A DNA stretch of 58,948 nucleotides from Clostridia bacterium (GCA_017505525.1 JAFVPB010000066.1:1-58948), one strand, 5' to 3'; shown: positions 17,087 to 27,129, counted from the first letter of the stretch. Made by a program: numbers and translations. The notes: generated by a model not told the origin, from the sequence alone.

Positions 17087-18209
17087 ACTTTAAGTTAAGT
17101 TGACCTAAACTTGCCTTTTTAAGATAGTCGTTAATAAATCCATCGAGGTTACCATCCATAACCGAGCCGATGTTGCCAACTTCAAAATTGGTTCTGTGGT
17201 CTTTTACCATGGTGTAGGGATGGAAAACATACGAACGAATCTGGCTGCCCCATGCAATTTCCTTTTGAACACCCTTGATATCTTCTATTTTTTCTTTCTG
17301 TTCAGCTTCGGCAAGCTCCATAAGCTTTGCTTTAAGCATCTTCATGGCAGTATCCTTGTTCTGGAACTGGCTGCGCTCGTTCTGGCACGCAACAACAACG
17401 CCTGTGGGAATATGTGTGATGCGTATAGCCGAGCTTGTTTTGTTAACGTGCTGACCGCCCGCACCGCTTGCACGGTAGGTATCAATTCGAAGATCGTCGG
17501 GGTTGATGTTGATTTCAATTTCATCATCAAGGTCGGGCATAACTTCAACGGAAGCAAACGAAGTATGACGGCGACCTGCTGCATCAAACGGAGATATTCT
17601 TACCAGGCGGTGAATACCTTTCTCGCTCTTTGCAAAACCGTAGGCATTAAGTCCCTCGATTAAAAGTGTGCCTCCCTTAAGGCCAGCTTCGTCGCCATCA
17701 AGAATATCAAGCGTTGAAACCTTGTAACCACGGCGTTCGCCCCACATCTGATACATTCTGAAAAGCATCTGGCACCAGTCCTGTGCTTCTGTTCCGCCTG
17801 CACCTGCGTGAAGCGTGATAATTGCATTACTCTTGTCATAAGGACCTGAAAGCAGAGTTTCAAGCTTCATATTTTCAATTTTTTCAGAAAGCGCCTCAAA
17901 ACCACTCTGTATTTCTTCAAGCACAGATTCGTCATCTTCTGCTATTGCAAGGTCTACAAGAGTTGAAAGGTCCTCCCAGTCGGTTTTAAGGGAATTAAAG
18001 TTAGTAACTTTAATGTTTAATTCCTTGATTTTCTGAAGCACCTTCTGGCTGTTTTTAATATCGTTGTAAAAATCGGGGTCAAGAGTTTCCTTTTCGAGGT
18101 TTTTGATTGATTCAACGGTGCCTGTGATGTCGAGCGCCGTTTCAAGGTCTCCTATAGGTGTTTCCATTGCCGCCAAATCAAGGCGTATCTGTTCGTATTC
18201 AACTATCAT
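17085..18209 (-). CDS. prfB: Peptide chain release factor 2, no frameshift site
   Basis: A 374-residue RF2. It has the RF2 stop-codon tripeptide SPF (VRISPFDAAG) and the catalytic GGQ (ASGAGGQHVNKTSSA). It ends translation at UGA and UAA in the cytoplasm. Most bacterial prfB genes need a +1 frameshift near codon 25 at an in-frame UGA. Here the N-terminus (YEQIRLDLAAMETPIGDLETALDI) reads through with no stop, so this control is absent. It follows secA by 15 bases on the same strand. Confidence 0.95.
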   Translation of the reverse strand: MIVEYEQIRLDLAAMETPIGDLETALDITGTVESIKNLEKETLDPDFYNDIKNSQKVLQKIKELNIKVTNFNSLKTDWEDLSTLVDLAIAEDDESVLEEIQSGFEALSEKIENMKLETLLSGPYDKSNAIITLHAGAGGTEAQDWCQMLFRMYQMWGERRGYKVSTLDILDGDEAGLKGGTLLIEGLNAYGFAKSEKGIHRLVRISPFDAAGRRHTSFASVEVMPDLDDEIEININPDDLRIDTYRASGAGGQHVNKTSSAIRITHIPTGVVVACQNERSQFQNKDTAMKMLKAKLMELAEAEQKEKIEDIKGVQKEIAWGSQIRSYVFHPYTMVKDHRTNFEVGNIGSVMDGNLDGFINDYLKKASLGQLNLK

Positions 18210-18224
18210 TATATCAATCCTTTA

Positions 18225-20951
18225 TTATTTATTCATACAACAGTTTTTATATTTCTTTCCGCTTCCGCATGGGCACGGATCATTTCTGCCAACCTTTTCT
18301 TCGGTGCGCCTTTCGGGACGCTTGGCTTCAGAATCGTCGCCGTGTGAAGCAGTAGTTGGTGTTGCAACCATTTTTCTTTCAATCTGTGCCTGAGGTTTAA
18401 CGTGGAATAAATATTTAACCGTGTCTTCCCTGATAGAAGCAATCATTTCCTCAAACATATCAAAACCAAGGAATTTATATTCCTGAACAGGGTCGTGCTG
18501 ACCATAAGCACGGAGGTTTATACCGCTCTTAAGCTGATCCATGTCGTCGATATGGTCCATCCAGCGGCTATCAACCGCCCGAAGCATAATCACGCGCTCA
18601 ACCTCGCGCATATCACCTCCGAAAAGCTCTTCCTGTGCCTTATAGGCATCGTGTGCCTTTTCTATTAATTCCTCGCGCAAATCTTCTTTTGTAAGTGTGT
18701 TGAAATCGCGCGATGCAATATCGATTTCGCCCTTAGAGAAAAACATATTTTCAAGGTAATCGGTAAGTGCTAAAATGTCCCAATCGTCGGCATATTGTGC
18801 CTGGGCATAGGTGGTAAGCGCATTATCGATAACCTCTTCGATCATCTGATTGATTGAATCGCGCAAGTCTTCTCCGTCGAGCACCTTTCTGCGCTCTTTG
18901 TATATAACGTTACGCTGCTGATTCATTACATCGTCGTATTGAAGCACATATTTTCTTATGCCATAGTTCTTACCTTCAACTTTTTTCTGCGAGCTTTCGA
19001 TAACGCTTGTTAAAAGAGTTTGTTCAATAGGTTCGTCTTCGGGAAGACGAAGAGTTTCAACCATTCTTTCTATTCTTTCTCCGCCAAAAAGTCTCATCAA
19101 ATCGTCATCAAGCGAGATAAAGAATCTTGATCGTCCGGGGTCGCCTTGTCTGCCGCTTCGTCCACGGAGCTGATTATCAATTCTGCGTGATTCGTGGCGC
19201 TCTGTTCCTATTATATAAAGTCCGCCAAGGGCACGAACCTCGTCAGCCTCGGCTGAAATTTTTTCCTTGTGCTTTTTATAAAGCTCGCTGTATTTTTCGC
19301 GTGCTTCTAAAATTTCTTCATTATCGGTTTGTGCAAAGCCTGTTGCTTCGGAAATAAGCTCGTCTGAGTAGCCAAGATGCTCCATATCGGTTTTTGCAAG
19401 AAATTCCGCATTACCGCCAAGCATAATATCGGTACCTCTGCCCGCCATGTTCGTAGCGATTGTAACGGCACCTTTTTTACCTGCCTGTGCAACTATCAGT
19501 GCTTCTTTATCGTGATGCTTTGCGTTGAGCACCTGATGCTTTATTCCACGCGCCTTTAAAACGGCACTTAATTCTTCCGATTTATCAATTGTGATTGTAC
19601 CCACAAGAATAGGCTGACCTGTTTTGTGAACACGCTCGATTTCATCGGCAATTGCCTTTATCTTACCGCGGTGGTTTTTATAAACCTGGTCGTTTTCGTC
19701 TTTTCTTAAAAGAGGCATATTTGTTGGAATTTCTATAACGTCGAGCGCATAAATTCCGCGGAATTCCTCTTCCTCTGTTTTAGCAGTACCCGTCATACCG
19801 CTGAGCTTTTTATAAAGGCGGAAATAATTCTGGAAAGTGATTGTTGCAAGGGTTTTATTCTCGCGCTCAACCTTAACGTTTTCCTTGGCTTCTATTGCCT
19901 GATGAAGACCATCACTGTAGCGGCGGCCTATCATTTTTCTGCCTGTGAATTCGTCAACGATTATAACCTCGCCGTTTTCAACAACATAGTTCACATCGCG
20001 GTGCATTGTGCCATAAGCACGAATTGCCTGATTGATGTGGTGCGAAAGCGTCATATTCTCGGGGTCTGAAAGGTTTTCAATATTAAATGCACTTTCAGCT
20101 TTTTTAATGCCGCGCTCTGTGAGTGTAACCGTTTTTGCCTTTTCATCAATAATGTAGTCGGCATTTTCTACATCGGTTTCCTCTTTATCGTTTAATTCCT
20201 TGAATTTAACAGGTGTAAGACCTTTAACAAAGTGATTTACAATGCTGTAGAGCTGGGTTGATTCTTCGCCCGCGCCGCTTATGATAAGGGGAGTACGTGC
20301 TTCGTCGATTAAGATAGAGTCGACCTCGTCCACGATCGCAAATGCATGGCCGCGCTGTACCATGTTTTCCTTATATATAACCATATTATCACGAAGATAA
20401 TCGAAGCCGAATTCGTTGTTTGTGCCGTAGGTTATATCGGCGCTATAGGCTTTCTGCTTGTCATCAGGAGCCATCTGGCTTACTATAAGGCCAACGCTCA
20501 GCCCTAAGAACTGATAGAGCTTACCCATCCATTCACTGTCGCGGCGTGCAAGGTAATCATTAACCGTTACAATGTGCACACCGTTTCCTGTCAGGGCATT
20601 AAGATAAGCGGGGAGGGTTGCAACAAGAGTTTTACCTTCACCTGTTTTCATTTCGGCAATTCTGCCCTGATGAAGCACAATGCCGCCTATTATCTGAACG
20701 GGGAAGTGGCGCATTTCAAGAACTCGCCACGAAGCCTCGCGTACAACGGCAAAAGCCTCGGGTAAAATATCGTCAAGCGTTTCTCCGTTTTTAAGTCTTT
20801 CTTTAAACTCAGGAGTTTTTGCTTTAAGCTCACTGTCGGAAAGCTTTTTTATATCATCTTCAAGAGCCAAAACTCTATCGGCTATGGTCTGTATTTTTTT
20901 CAGCTCGCGCTGAGAATATGTTCCAAATATTTTTTCAAATATACCGGCCAT
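18225..20951 (-). CDS. secA: Protein translocase ATPase SecA
   Basis: A 908-residue SecA of normal size. Walker A is MKTGEGKT (residue ~100), Walker B is [11 protein letters not shown], and helicase motif VI is in [12 protein letters not shown]. The C-terminal zinc-binding SEC-C motif [13 protein letters not shown] is intact. It pushes unfolded preproteins through SecYEG at the membrane. It has its own consensus promoter and is followed by prfB, the common secA-prfB order. Confidence 0.98.
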   Translation of the reverse strand: MAGIFEKIFGTYSQRELKKIQTIADRVLALEDDIKKLSDSELKAKTPEFKERLKNGETLDDILPEAFAVVREASWRVLEMRHFPVQIIGGIVLHQGRIAEMKTGEGKTLVATLPAYLNALTGNGVHIVTVNDYLARRDSEWMGKLYQFLGLSVGLIVSQMAPDDKQKAYSADITYGTNNEFGFDYLRDNMVIYKENMVQRGHAFAIVDEVDSILIDEARTPLIISGAGEESTQLYSIVNHFVKGLTPVKFKELNDKEETDVENADYIIDEKAKTVTLTERGIKKAESAFNIENLSDPENMTLSHHINQAIRAYGTMHRDVNYVVENGEVIIVDEFTGRKMIGRRYSDGLHQAIEAKENVKVERENKTLATITFQNYFRLYKKLSGMTGTAKTEEEEFRGIYALDVIEIPTNMPLLRKDENDQVYKNHRGKIKAIADEIERVHKTGQPILVGTITIDKSEELSAVLKARGIKHQVLNAKHHDKEALIVAQAGKKGAVTIATNMAGRGTDIMLGGNAEFLAKTDMEHLGYSDELISEATGFAQTDNEEILEAREKYSELYKKHKEKISAEADEVRALGGLYIIGTERHESRRIDNQLRGRSGRQGDPGRSRFFISLDDDLMRLFGGERIERMVETLRLPEDEPIEQTLLTSVIESSQKKVEGKNYGIRKYVLQYDDVMNQQRNVIYKERRKVLDGEDLRDSINQMIEEVIDNALTTYAQAQYADDWDILALTDYLENMFFSKGEIDIASRDFNTLTKEDLREELIEKAHDAYKAQEELFGGDMREVERVIMLRAVDSRWMDHIDDMDQLKSGINLRAYGQHDPVQEYKFLGFDMFEEMIASIREDTVKYLFHVKPQAQIERKMVATPTTASHGDDSEAKRPERRTEEKVGRNDPCPCGSGKKYKNCCMNK

Positions 20952-20980
20952 ATCTATTCCTCCTATAAATATTTCAATCT

Positions 20981-21009
20981 ATCATATCATTTTATGGCGT
21001 TTATGTCAA
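20981..21009 (-). promoter_or_regulatory. Sigma-A promoter of secA-prfB
   Basis: The minus strand has TTGACA, a 17-base spacer and TATGAT, about 30 bases before the secA start. AGGAGG lies before the ATG. Confidence 0.82.
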
Positions 21010-21063
21010 TAAAAGAGGGAGAAACTTAACCAATTCTTAACAACAAATTTTGTCGGAATAAAG

Positions 21064-21093
21064 AAAAAACAGGCTGCTTTACGCAACCTGTTT
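21064..21093 (-). terminator. Terminator of rpmE
   Basis: On the minus strand, an 11-bp stem with one mismatch (AAACAGG..GC arms, 21067-21077 with 21083-21093) is followed by a run of T, just after the rpmE stop. Confidence 0.8.
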
Positions 21094-21096
21094 AAA

Positions 21097-21300
21097 TTAT
21101 TTGTCCATATTGAACTTCTTTCTGAACTTTTCAACACGACCGCCTGTATCAACAAGCTTCTGCTTTCCTGTGTAGAAAGGATGGCACTTAGAACAAATTT
21201 CAACGAATACGTTTTCCTTTGTAGAGCCTGTTTCAATCACATTACCGCATGCACATTTGATAACTGTCTGTTTGTAATCAGGATGTATTCCTTCTCTCAC
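21097..21300 (-). CDS. rpmE: 50S ribosomal protein L31 (zinc-binding form)
   Basis: A 67-residue protein of normal length, [16 protein letters not shown] in the conserved form. The start is a GTG at 21300, six bases after AAAGAGGTG; the longer upstream reading has no homology and no binding site. Four cysteines (CAC and CSKC) mark the zinc-containing C+ type of L31, which cells can replace with a zinc-free copy when zinc is low. It is monocistronic, with its own promoter and terminator. Confidence 0.96.
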   Translation of the reverse strand: MREGIHPDYKQTVIKCACGNVIETGSTKENVFVEICSKCHPFYTGKQKLVDTGGRVEKFRKKFNMDK

Positions 21301-21365
21301 GAAATTCACCTCTTTCCGAAAATATAGGTATATAAATATAATTAACATCAATTTCAGCAAGAGCT

Positions 21366-21394
21366 ATTATAACACATAAAAATAACAATTGCAA
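21366..21394 (-). promoter_or_regulatory. Sigma-A promoter of rpmE
   Basis: The minus strand has TTGCAA, a 17-base spacer and TATAAT about 70 bases before the GTG start. No Zur-like operator was recognised. Confidence 0.72.
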
Positions 21395-21418
21395 CACTTT
21401 TTTTAATATTCACGAAAA

Positions 21419-22594
21419 TTATTTTAATATTTTTGTGCTTCTTTCTAAAATTCCGTTCATATACGATATCAAAATACCGTAATTAATGAAAGGAACGCCC
21501 TCTGCTATAGCTTTTTCTTTTCGGCTAAGCACCTCTTTTTCGTTAAGCATACATCCTCCACAGTGAATTACAACGCTGTAGCGAGAAAGGTCGTGGGGGA
21601 AATCGCTTCCCGAACAAAGCTCGATATTGATATTCTTTTTAGTGTGTTTTTTCAGCCACGTGGGAATTTTAACGCTTCCTATATCTCCGCACTGGCGGTG
21701 GTGGGTACATCCCTCGGCTATTAAAACGGTGGAATTATCCTCAAGGTTTTCAATAGCGCTTACGGCTTTTAGTGATTCCTCAAGAAACCCTTTATAGCGC
21801 GCCATTAAAATAGAAAAAGAGGTAAGAGGGATAGATTCGGGCACGATTTTTGAAACGTAGTTAAACACCTGGCTGTCGCATATTACAAGCGCGCACTTTC
21901 CCGATATTGCTTCAAGAGTTTTACTAAGCTCTGTTTCCTTTGTTACAATAGCGATGGCATTTGCGTCGAGGACCTCACGCAGAGTCATCTGTTGGGGAAG
22001 AATAATTCTGCCCTTTGGTGCAGCCTCGTCAATCGGCGTAACTAAAACCACAATATCGCCCTCGTCTATTAGGTCGCGCACAATATAGCTTTCTTTTTTT
22101 GTTATCACTTGTGATATTTTTCCAAGCATTTCTTTAAGTGCATTAACGTTTTCAAGCGTTATTGCGCTTACACATATTTCATTATCGCCGCAATTCACTT
22201 TTTTCAAATCGCACTTGTTATAAGCTATAATATAAGGAATATTTTTTTCTTTAAACTTCTCTATAAGCTCTCTGTCGTAACTGTTAAGCCCAATTGTGGC
22301 ATCTGAAACAAGCACCGCAATATGCGTTTTGTTTAAAATTTCGCGTGTTTTTTCAATGCGCATTTCGCCTAAAATACCCTCGTCGTCAATTCCCGCAGTA
22401 TCGATAATAGCAACGGGGCCGATTGGCAAAAGCTCCATCGATTTTAAAACAGGGTCTGTTGTAGTGCCGAGTGTGGGGGAAACAACAGAAAGGTTTTGCC
22501 CTGTAACGGCATTTACAAGGCTTGATTTTCCCGCATTACGGCAACCGAAAAAAGCAATGTGAATTCTTTCTGATAATGGGGTGGAACTAAGCAT
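21419..22594 (-). CDS. hydF: [FeFe]-hydrogenase maturation GTPase HydF
   Basis: A 391-residue protein. The N-terminal GTPase domain has P-loop GCRNAGKSSLVN (residues ~16-27) and switch DTAGIDDEG. A dimerisation region follows, then the cluster-binding residues CTHH near residue 290 and HCGGC near residue 345 (CxH...HCxxC). HydF is the scaffold that assembles the 2Fe precursor and delivers it to the hydrogenase. It is the last gene of the hydE-hydG-hydF operon, 14 bases after hydG. Confidence 0.95.
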   Translation of the reverse strand: MLSSTPLSERIHIAFFGCRNAGKSSLVNAVTGQNLSVVSPTLGTTTDPVLKSMELLPIGPVAIIDTAGIDDEGILGEMRIEKTREILNKTHIAVLVSDATIGLNSYDRELIEKFKEKNIPYIIAYNKCDLKKVNCGDNEICVSAITLENVNALKEMLGKISQVITKKESYIVRDLIDEGDIVVLVTPIDEAAPKGRIILPQQMTLREVLDANAIAIVTKETELSKTLEAISGKCALVICDSQVFNYVSKIVPESIPLTSFSILMARYKGFLEESLKAVSAIENLEDNSTVLIAEGCTHHRQCGDIGSVKIPTWLKKHTKKNINIELCSGSDFPHDLSRYSVVIHCGGCMLNEKEVLSRKEKAIAEGVPFINYGILISYMNGILERSTKILK

Positions 22595-22608
22595 AAATTT
22601 CCCTCCGG

Positions 22609-24051
22609 TTAAAATCTGAAATCGCGCCTGTTTGAATTTTTAATACACTCGATATTTTCCTCGGCAATATTTCTCACTTTATCTTTCGGGATTTTGGTAA
22701 GCTCGCGCTTTATCATATCAAAACCTATTTTGCGCGTGTCTTCCGAAGCATAGTCAATTAAAAATTCAGTAAGCGTCATAAGAGCATTCGGGTGGCAGCA
22801 GTTCTGAATCTGCCCTGTTTTACAAAGGCTCATAAATCTGTCGCCCGTTCTGCCCTCGCGATAACAAGCGGTGCAGAAAGACGGGATAAAGTCCATCTCC
22901 ATAAGCCAACGAACAACTTCGTCGAGTGTGCGTTGATCGGAAACGTCAAACTGCTCGGAATCGTGAGGGCGTTCCTCTTCGGTGTAGCCGCCAACAGATG
23001 TGCGTGATGCACCGCTGATTTGAGATATACCTGCACGAAGTGCCCTTGCACGCACCTCCTGAGATTCGCGTGTGGAGATAATCATACCTGTGTAGGGAAC
23101 GGCAAGGCGAATGCAGGCAATAATTTTAATAAATAAGTCGTCAGAAATACCATTGTCAAACTTCGAGGGGTCGATATCATCGGCTTTTTTTAGGCGCGGC
23201 ACGCTGATTGTGTGAGGACCAACACCGTGAACTGCTTCAAGATGCTCGGCGTGCATTAAAAGCCCCGCAAATTCATACTTGTAAAGCTCCAAACCGAAAA
23301 GAACACCAAGACCAACATCGTCAATTCCGCCCTCCATAGCGCGGTCCATAGCCTCTGTATGGTAAGCATAATCGTGCTTGGGACCTGTGGGATGAAGCTT
23401 TAAGTAGCTGTCCTTATGGTATGTTTCCTGGAAGAGGATATATGTGCCGATGCCTGCTTCCTTAAGCTTACGGTAGTTTTCAACGGTTGTTGCCGCAATA
23501 TTCACGTTAACTCTGCGTATGGTGCCGTTTTTATGCTTTATACTGTAGATTGTTTTTATAGAATCAAGGATGTATTCAATGGGGTTATTCACAGGGTCTT
23601 CGCCTGCTTCGATTGCAAGGCGCTTGTGCCCCATATCCTGAAGAGCAATAACCTCGTTTTTAATTTCTTCCTGAGTAAGCTTTTTGCGTGTGATATGCTT
23701 ATTCTGATGGTGGTACGGGCAATAAACGCATCCGTTTACACAGTAATTTGAAAGATAGAGAGGCGCAAACATAACTATTCTGTTCCCATAGAAAGCAAGC
23801 TTGATTTCCTCTGCAATCTTGAATATTTCTTCCACCTTTTCAGGAATTTCGCACGCAAGAAGCACCGATGCCTCGCGATGTGTAAGTCCCTCGCAATGCC
23901 ATCCGTTGCCCTCTTTTTTCGGGCGTGCCTTTTCAAGCAGGCTATCGATTAATTCAATATTGTTTTTGTTTTCTTCAGCATAACGAAGCGTTTCAAGAAT
24001 TTCAGCATCATTTATAAATTCTTCTGCTTTAAGTGATTTTGGGTTATACAT
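22609..24051 (-). CDS. hydG: [FeFe]-hydrogenase maturase HydG (radical SAM tyrosine lyase)
   Basis: A 480-residue protein of normal length. The radical SAM motif NYCVNGCVYC (CX3CX2C) lies near residue 96, and a second set of cysteines at the C-terminus (CTACYREG ... CCHPNALMT) binds the auxiliary cluster with the dangler iron. It splits tyrosine to make the CO and CN ligands of the H-cluster. It overlaps hydE by one base, so translation is coupled. Confidence 0.96.
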   Translation of the reverse strand: MYNPKSLKAEEFINDAEILETLRYAEENKNNIELIDSLLEKARPKKEGNGWHCEGLTHREASVLLACEIPEKVEEIFKIAEEIKLAFYGNRIVMFAPLYLSNYCVNGCVYCPYHHQNKHITRKKLTQEEIKNEVIALQDMGHKRLAIEAGEDPVNNPIEYILDSIKTIYSIKHKNGTIRRVNVNIAATTVENYRKLKEAGIGTYILFQETYHKDSYLKLHPTGPKHDYAYHTEAMDRAMEGGIDDVGLGVLFGLELYKYEFAGLLMHAEHLEAVHGVGPHTISVPRLKKADDIDPSKFDNGISDDLFIKIIACIRLAVPYTGMIISTRESQEVRARALRAGISQISGASRTSVGGYTEEERPHDSEQFDVSDQRTLDEVVRWLMEMDFIPSFCTACYREGRTGDRFMSLCKTGQIQNCCHPNALMTLTEFLIDYASEDTRKIGFDMIKRELTKIPKDKVRNIAEENIECIKNSNRRDFRF

Positions 24052-25088
24052 TATTTAACATCTCCTCTGTTTACTACAATTTTATATCCTATTGATTCTA
24101 TTTTCTTTTTTAATTCACGAAGGCCCTGTGCCGATTCACAGCCTGTGTGGAGCTTGTTGTTATATAATTCGTAAAGGGAGCGCGTGCTCTCGGGCGAAAG
24201 ATTTGGCATAATTACGTTTGCACCCGATAAGATTCCTCTTTCGCGCCCCGATTCTTCAATCGAGCCAAGCGCCGTTGTAGATGGCAGCAGAATATTTGGC
24301 TTTATAAGGCGCACTATCGAAAGCAAAAAGCACGTTAAATCCGCCGAGCCTGAGGGAAAATCCTTAAACTGTGTATCTTTGTGGGGAATAAACGGCCCTA
24401 TACCACACATATCGGGCTGAAACGTTTCTATAAATTTTAAATCCTTTGCTATTGTTTCACTTGTCTGATAAGGTGAACCTACCATAATTCCGCATCCCAC
24501 CTGAAAACCGATTTTTTTAAGGTTTTCAAGGCACTCTATTCTGTTTGATAAAAGCATTTCCTTCGGGTGGAGCTTTCGGTAGTGCTCGTTATCTATTGTT
24601 TCGTGGCGAAGCAGATATCTGTCTGCCCCGGCGTCATACAGCCGTTTATAGCTCTCAAACGAGCGCTCGCCCACAGAAAGCGTTACGGCACATCGCGGAA
24701 ATTCTTTTTTTATGGAGGAAACAATATCGCACAAAGCATCGTCGTTAAAGCGATAATCCTCGCCACCCTGAAGCACAAATGTGCGGAAACCAAGCTTGTA
24801 GCCAACGCGCGCACATTCTAAAATTTCTTCTTTTGAAAGACGGTAGCGCGTGCACTGCGTGTTGCTTTTCCTTATGCCGCAATAGTAGCAATCGTTTTTG
24901 CAGTGGTTTGATATTTCGATAAGTCCGCGGATGAAAACAGTGTTTGAATAGTGCTTCTTCCTTGCTTCAACTGCTTTTTCACGCGCATAATCGGAAGCTT
25001 CCTTGTGGTTTTCAATTAAAAACAAATATTCATTTAATTCTAGGCTGTGCATTTCGCTAAGCCTGTCGATCAGTTTTCTGTAATCCAT
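24051..25088 (-). CDS. hydE: [FeFe]-hydrogenase maturase HydE (radical SAM)
   Basis: A 345-residue radical SAM protein of the biotin-synthase-like group, with motif NHCKNDCYYCG (CX3CX2C) near residue 60 and FVLQGGED after it. HydE acts on the HydG product in building the 2Fe subcluster. AGGTG precedes the ATG at 25088; the in-frame GTG at 25097 is too close to that site. It heads the operon behind a leader with a terminator. No hydrogenase structural gene lies in the window. Confidence 0.95.
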   Translation of the reverse strand: MDYRKLIDRLSEMHSLELNEYLFLIENHKEASDYAREKAVEARKKHYSNTVFIRGLIEISNHCKNDCYYCGIRKSNTQCTRYRLSKEEILECARVGYKLGFRTFVLQGGEDYRFNDDALCDIVSSIKKEFPRCAVTLSVGERSFESYKRLYDAGADRYLLRHETIDNEHYRKLHPKEMLLSNRIECLENLKKIGFQVGCGIMVGSPYQTSETIAKDLKFIETFQPDMCGIGPFIPHKDTQFKDFPSGSADLTCFLLSIVRLIKPNILLPSTTALGSIEESGRERGILSGANVIMPNLSPESTRSLYELYNNKLHTGCESAQGLRELKKKIESIGYKIVVNRGDVK

Positions 25089-25099
25089 AATTAACACCT

Positions 25100-25138
25100 A
25101 AAAAAACACACCTTTCCCTGATAGCTGAAAGATGTGTG
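25100..25138 (-). terminator. Intrinsic terminator inside the hydE leader
   Basis: On the minus strand, CACACATCTTTC (25138-25127) pairs with GAAAGGTGTG (25116-25107) with a 2-base bulge and is followed by seven T. It lies 12 bases before the hydE start codon. It would stop transcription before the operon unless the leader folds otherwise. Confidence 0.78.
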
Positions 25139-25200
25139 ATATTATCCGTAGCTTTTGCCGCAACACAGTTTTGGCATCAGGAGGAATAGTCTATTATATT
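25114..25200 (-). promoter_or_regulatory. Structured leader RNA of hydEGF (candidate riboswitch or attenuator)
   Basis: On the minus strand, CCTGAT (25181-25176) can pair with ATCAGG (25122-25117), extended by TTC/GAA. This closes a ~70-nt domain containing GCC/GGC and the stretch GGCAAAAGCTACGG. The 3' side of that closing stem runs through the terminator loop and into its right arm, so the two folds exclude each other. The GCAAAAGCTACGG stretch recalls the c-di-GMP-I core, but the GGCAAACC hallmark is missing, so I assign no class. Confidence 0.6.
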
Positions 25201-25208
25201 ATATATTT

Positions 25209-25237
25209 ATTTTATCATATAAAAAAAACTAAGTCAA
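25209..25237 (-). promoter_or_regulatory. Sigma-A promoter of hydEGF
   Basis: The minus strand has TTGACT, a 17-base spacer and TAAAAT. Transcription should start near 25200, giving a leader of about 110 nt before hydE. Confidence 0.8.
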
Positions 25238-25278
25238 TGAAAATAATTTGGTTATAGTGTAAATGCCCGAATGAAAAA

Positions 25279-25307
25279 TTGACAAAAAACGCCACAGAAG
25301 ATATAAT
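25279..25307 (+). promoter_or_regulatory. Consensus sigma-A promoter of the lyase-like gene
   Basis: Perfect TTGACA (25279-25284), a 17-base spacer and TATAAT (25302-25307). It leaves a ~130-nt AT-rich leader before the gene at 25447. No terminator hairpin was found in that leader. Confidence 0.85.
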
Positions 25308-25446
25308 TGATTTTGTGATAATGTTTTTTAGCTTGATATGAGGCGAGCATATAAAGATTGTTGAATTATTAGATATTTAAAAAATTAGTCTTAACTTGAT
25401 ACGAACTATAAATAAACTTAATTAGAAAAATAAAAGGAGAATTGAA

Positions 25447-27129
25447 ATGAAAAAAGGAATTTACATTGACTTAATGGAACGTGTAATGTCTGCATATACC
25501 GATGAGCGTATTACGAAATACACCGAAAACGTAATAAAAAACGGACTTGAGGAACATGGGTACCCTCGACTTACAGCGAATCTTGGAATTTTAATTGCTC
25601 ACGGCAGGAAAACAAAGTATAAAGACGAGTTTCGCAAAATGATGGATTTGTGTTGCAGAGAAATTCCCACTGCTTTGGGCAGAAATGGGTGTAGAGTGGG
25701 TAATGATTTTTCTGTAAAAGAGCTTGTCTTTTGCTTGCTTGAAATTGAAAAAGCAGGCATTTTTGATAAATCAGTTACAGATGGCTGGCGAAATGAATTA
25801 GCAAAAATAAATCCATACGAAACATATTCTGTTATTGCATCTGTGCCACCTGAACGCATCAATAACTGGGCGGCTTTTGGAGCTGTCAGTGAACAGGTGA
25901 GAAAATATGCCGGCATAGGTGACGAAAGTTCGTTTATTGAAAATCAGATTAAATCTCAGCTTTTCTCATTTGATGAAAATGGAATGTACCGCGATCCTAA
26001 TGAACCGATGGTATACGATACTGTAACCCGTTTGCAACTAGCGTTAACGCTTTATTTTGGATTTGATGGCGAGAGCAAAGAAAAACTTGAAAAAGAATTG
26101 CTCAAATCTGCTGATATGACGCTTAATATGCAGTCAGTGACAGGAGAAATTCCTTTTGGTGGTCGCAGTGCTCAGTTTTTACATAATGAGGCGCATTTTG
26201 CGGCGCTTTGTGAATTCTATGCAGACCTTTTTGGGAAATGTGGCGATTTAAATAAAGCAGGTCAGTTTAAAAGTGCGGCAAGAATTGCACTTGAAAGTAT
26301 TACTTACTGGCTAAAAATGAAGAAAATTTATCATGTGAAAAATTACTACGATAATGACAGTATGTATGGATGTGAAGAATATTCATATTTTGATAAATAT
26401 ATGGTAACTGCAAGTTCTATGCTTTATGCAGGATATATTATGGCAGATGACAATGTTGATGAAGTGGATTGTCCGGCAATATCTGAAAACGCCATCTGTG
26501 AAACGAGTGAATATTTTCACAAGGTGATGTGCAGATATAAGGATTATTTCGTTGAGTTTGAAACAATGGCAGACCATCATTATGATGCGAGTGGAATTGG
26601 CAGAATACATAAAAGGGGTGTACCTTCGGCAATTTGCCTGTCAGTACCATTCAGTGAACACCCCAACTATGAGATTGATATAGAAAATCCGTCACATTTT
26701 TCTGTTTGTACCGGGATAAAAACGGGGGACGGATATGCTTATACTTTTGATGCGTCGACCAAGTATAAGCTTGTTGAAAAGATGGTTAAAGATGAATGTG
26801 TTCAGGTGAAATTTGAATGTGAAACATGTGACGGAGCCAAGGTTTTTCAGACATGTATTCTTTCAGATGACGGTGTTGAAGTTCGTGCATCAGGAAACGG
26901 CGATGTGAGAATTTTGTTTGTGTTATTTGATTATGATGGAGAACAAGAAACAAAAATTTCTGTATCTGAAAAAAGTGCCATTGTGTCATATAAAGGAAGC
27001 CGATGTGTTTATTCTACAAATGGCGTTATAACAGATATGAATCGGATGTACGCAAATCGAAATGGACACTACAGAGCTATGGCAGCGAATGGTAAAGATA
27101 GTGTTTCTTTGAAAATAGAGATGTTTTAA
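25447..27129 (+). CDS. Unknown protein, possibly a polysaccharide-lyase-like fold
   Basis: A 560-residue protein without signal peptide or membrane segment. Residues ~1-370 look all-helical with repeated aromatic and Gly motifs (NNWAAFGAVSEQVRKYAG; IPFGGRSAQFLHNEAHFAA), as in alpha/alpha-toroid enzymes. The last ~190 residues look beta-rich. That two-part layout is seen in heparinase II/III-like and related lyases, but I cannot place it in a named family. AAAGGAG precedes the ATG. It is followed by an SGNH hydrolase gene, so a cytoplasmic step in breakdown of a decorated sugar polymer is a reasonable guess. Confidence 0.6.
   Translation: MKKGIYIDLMERVMSAYTDERITKYTENVIKNGLEEHGYPRLTANLGILIAHGRKTKYKDEFRKMMDLCCREIPTALGRNGCRVGNDFSVKELVFCLLEIEKAGIFDKSVTDGWRNELAKINPYETYSVIASVPPERINNWAAFGAVSEQVRKYAGIGDESSFIENQIKSQLFSFDENGMYRDPNEPMVYDTVTRLQLALTLYFGFDGESKEKLEKELLKSADMTLNMQSVTGEIPFGGRSAQFLHNEAHFAALCEFYADLFGKCGDLNKAGQFKSAARIALESITYWLKMKKIYHVKNYYDNDSMYGCEEYSYFDKYMVTASSMLYAGYIMADDNVDEVDCPAISENAICETSEYFHKVMCRYKDYFVEFETMADHHYDASGIGRIHKRGVPSAICLSVPFSEHPNYEIDIENPSHFSVCTGIKTGDGYAYTFDASTKYKLVEKMVKDECVQVKFECETCDGAKVFQTCILSDDGVEVRASGNGDVRILFVLFDYDGEQETKISVSEKSAIVSYKGSRCVYSTNGVITDMNRMYANRNGHYRAMAANGKDSVSLKIEMF

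Noticed and set aside
17085-18209. Frameshifted or truncated prfB
   Set aside because: The N-terminus aligns in character with RF2 from residue 1, so the missing frameshift is a lineage trait, not damage.
25308-25446. Riboswitch in the leader of the lyase-like gene
   Set aside because: It is long and AT-rich, but I find no terminator, no SD-sequestering stem and no known aptamer words.
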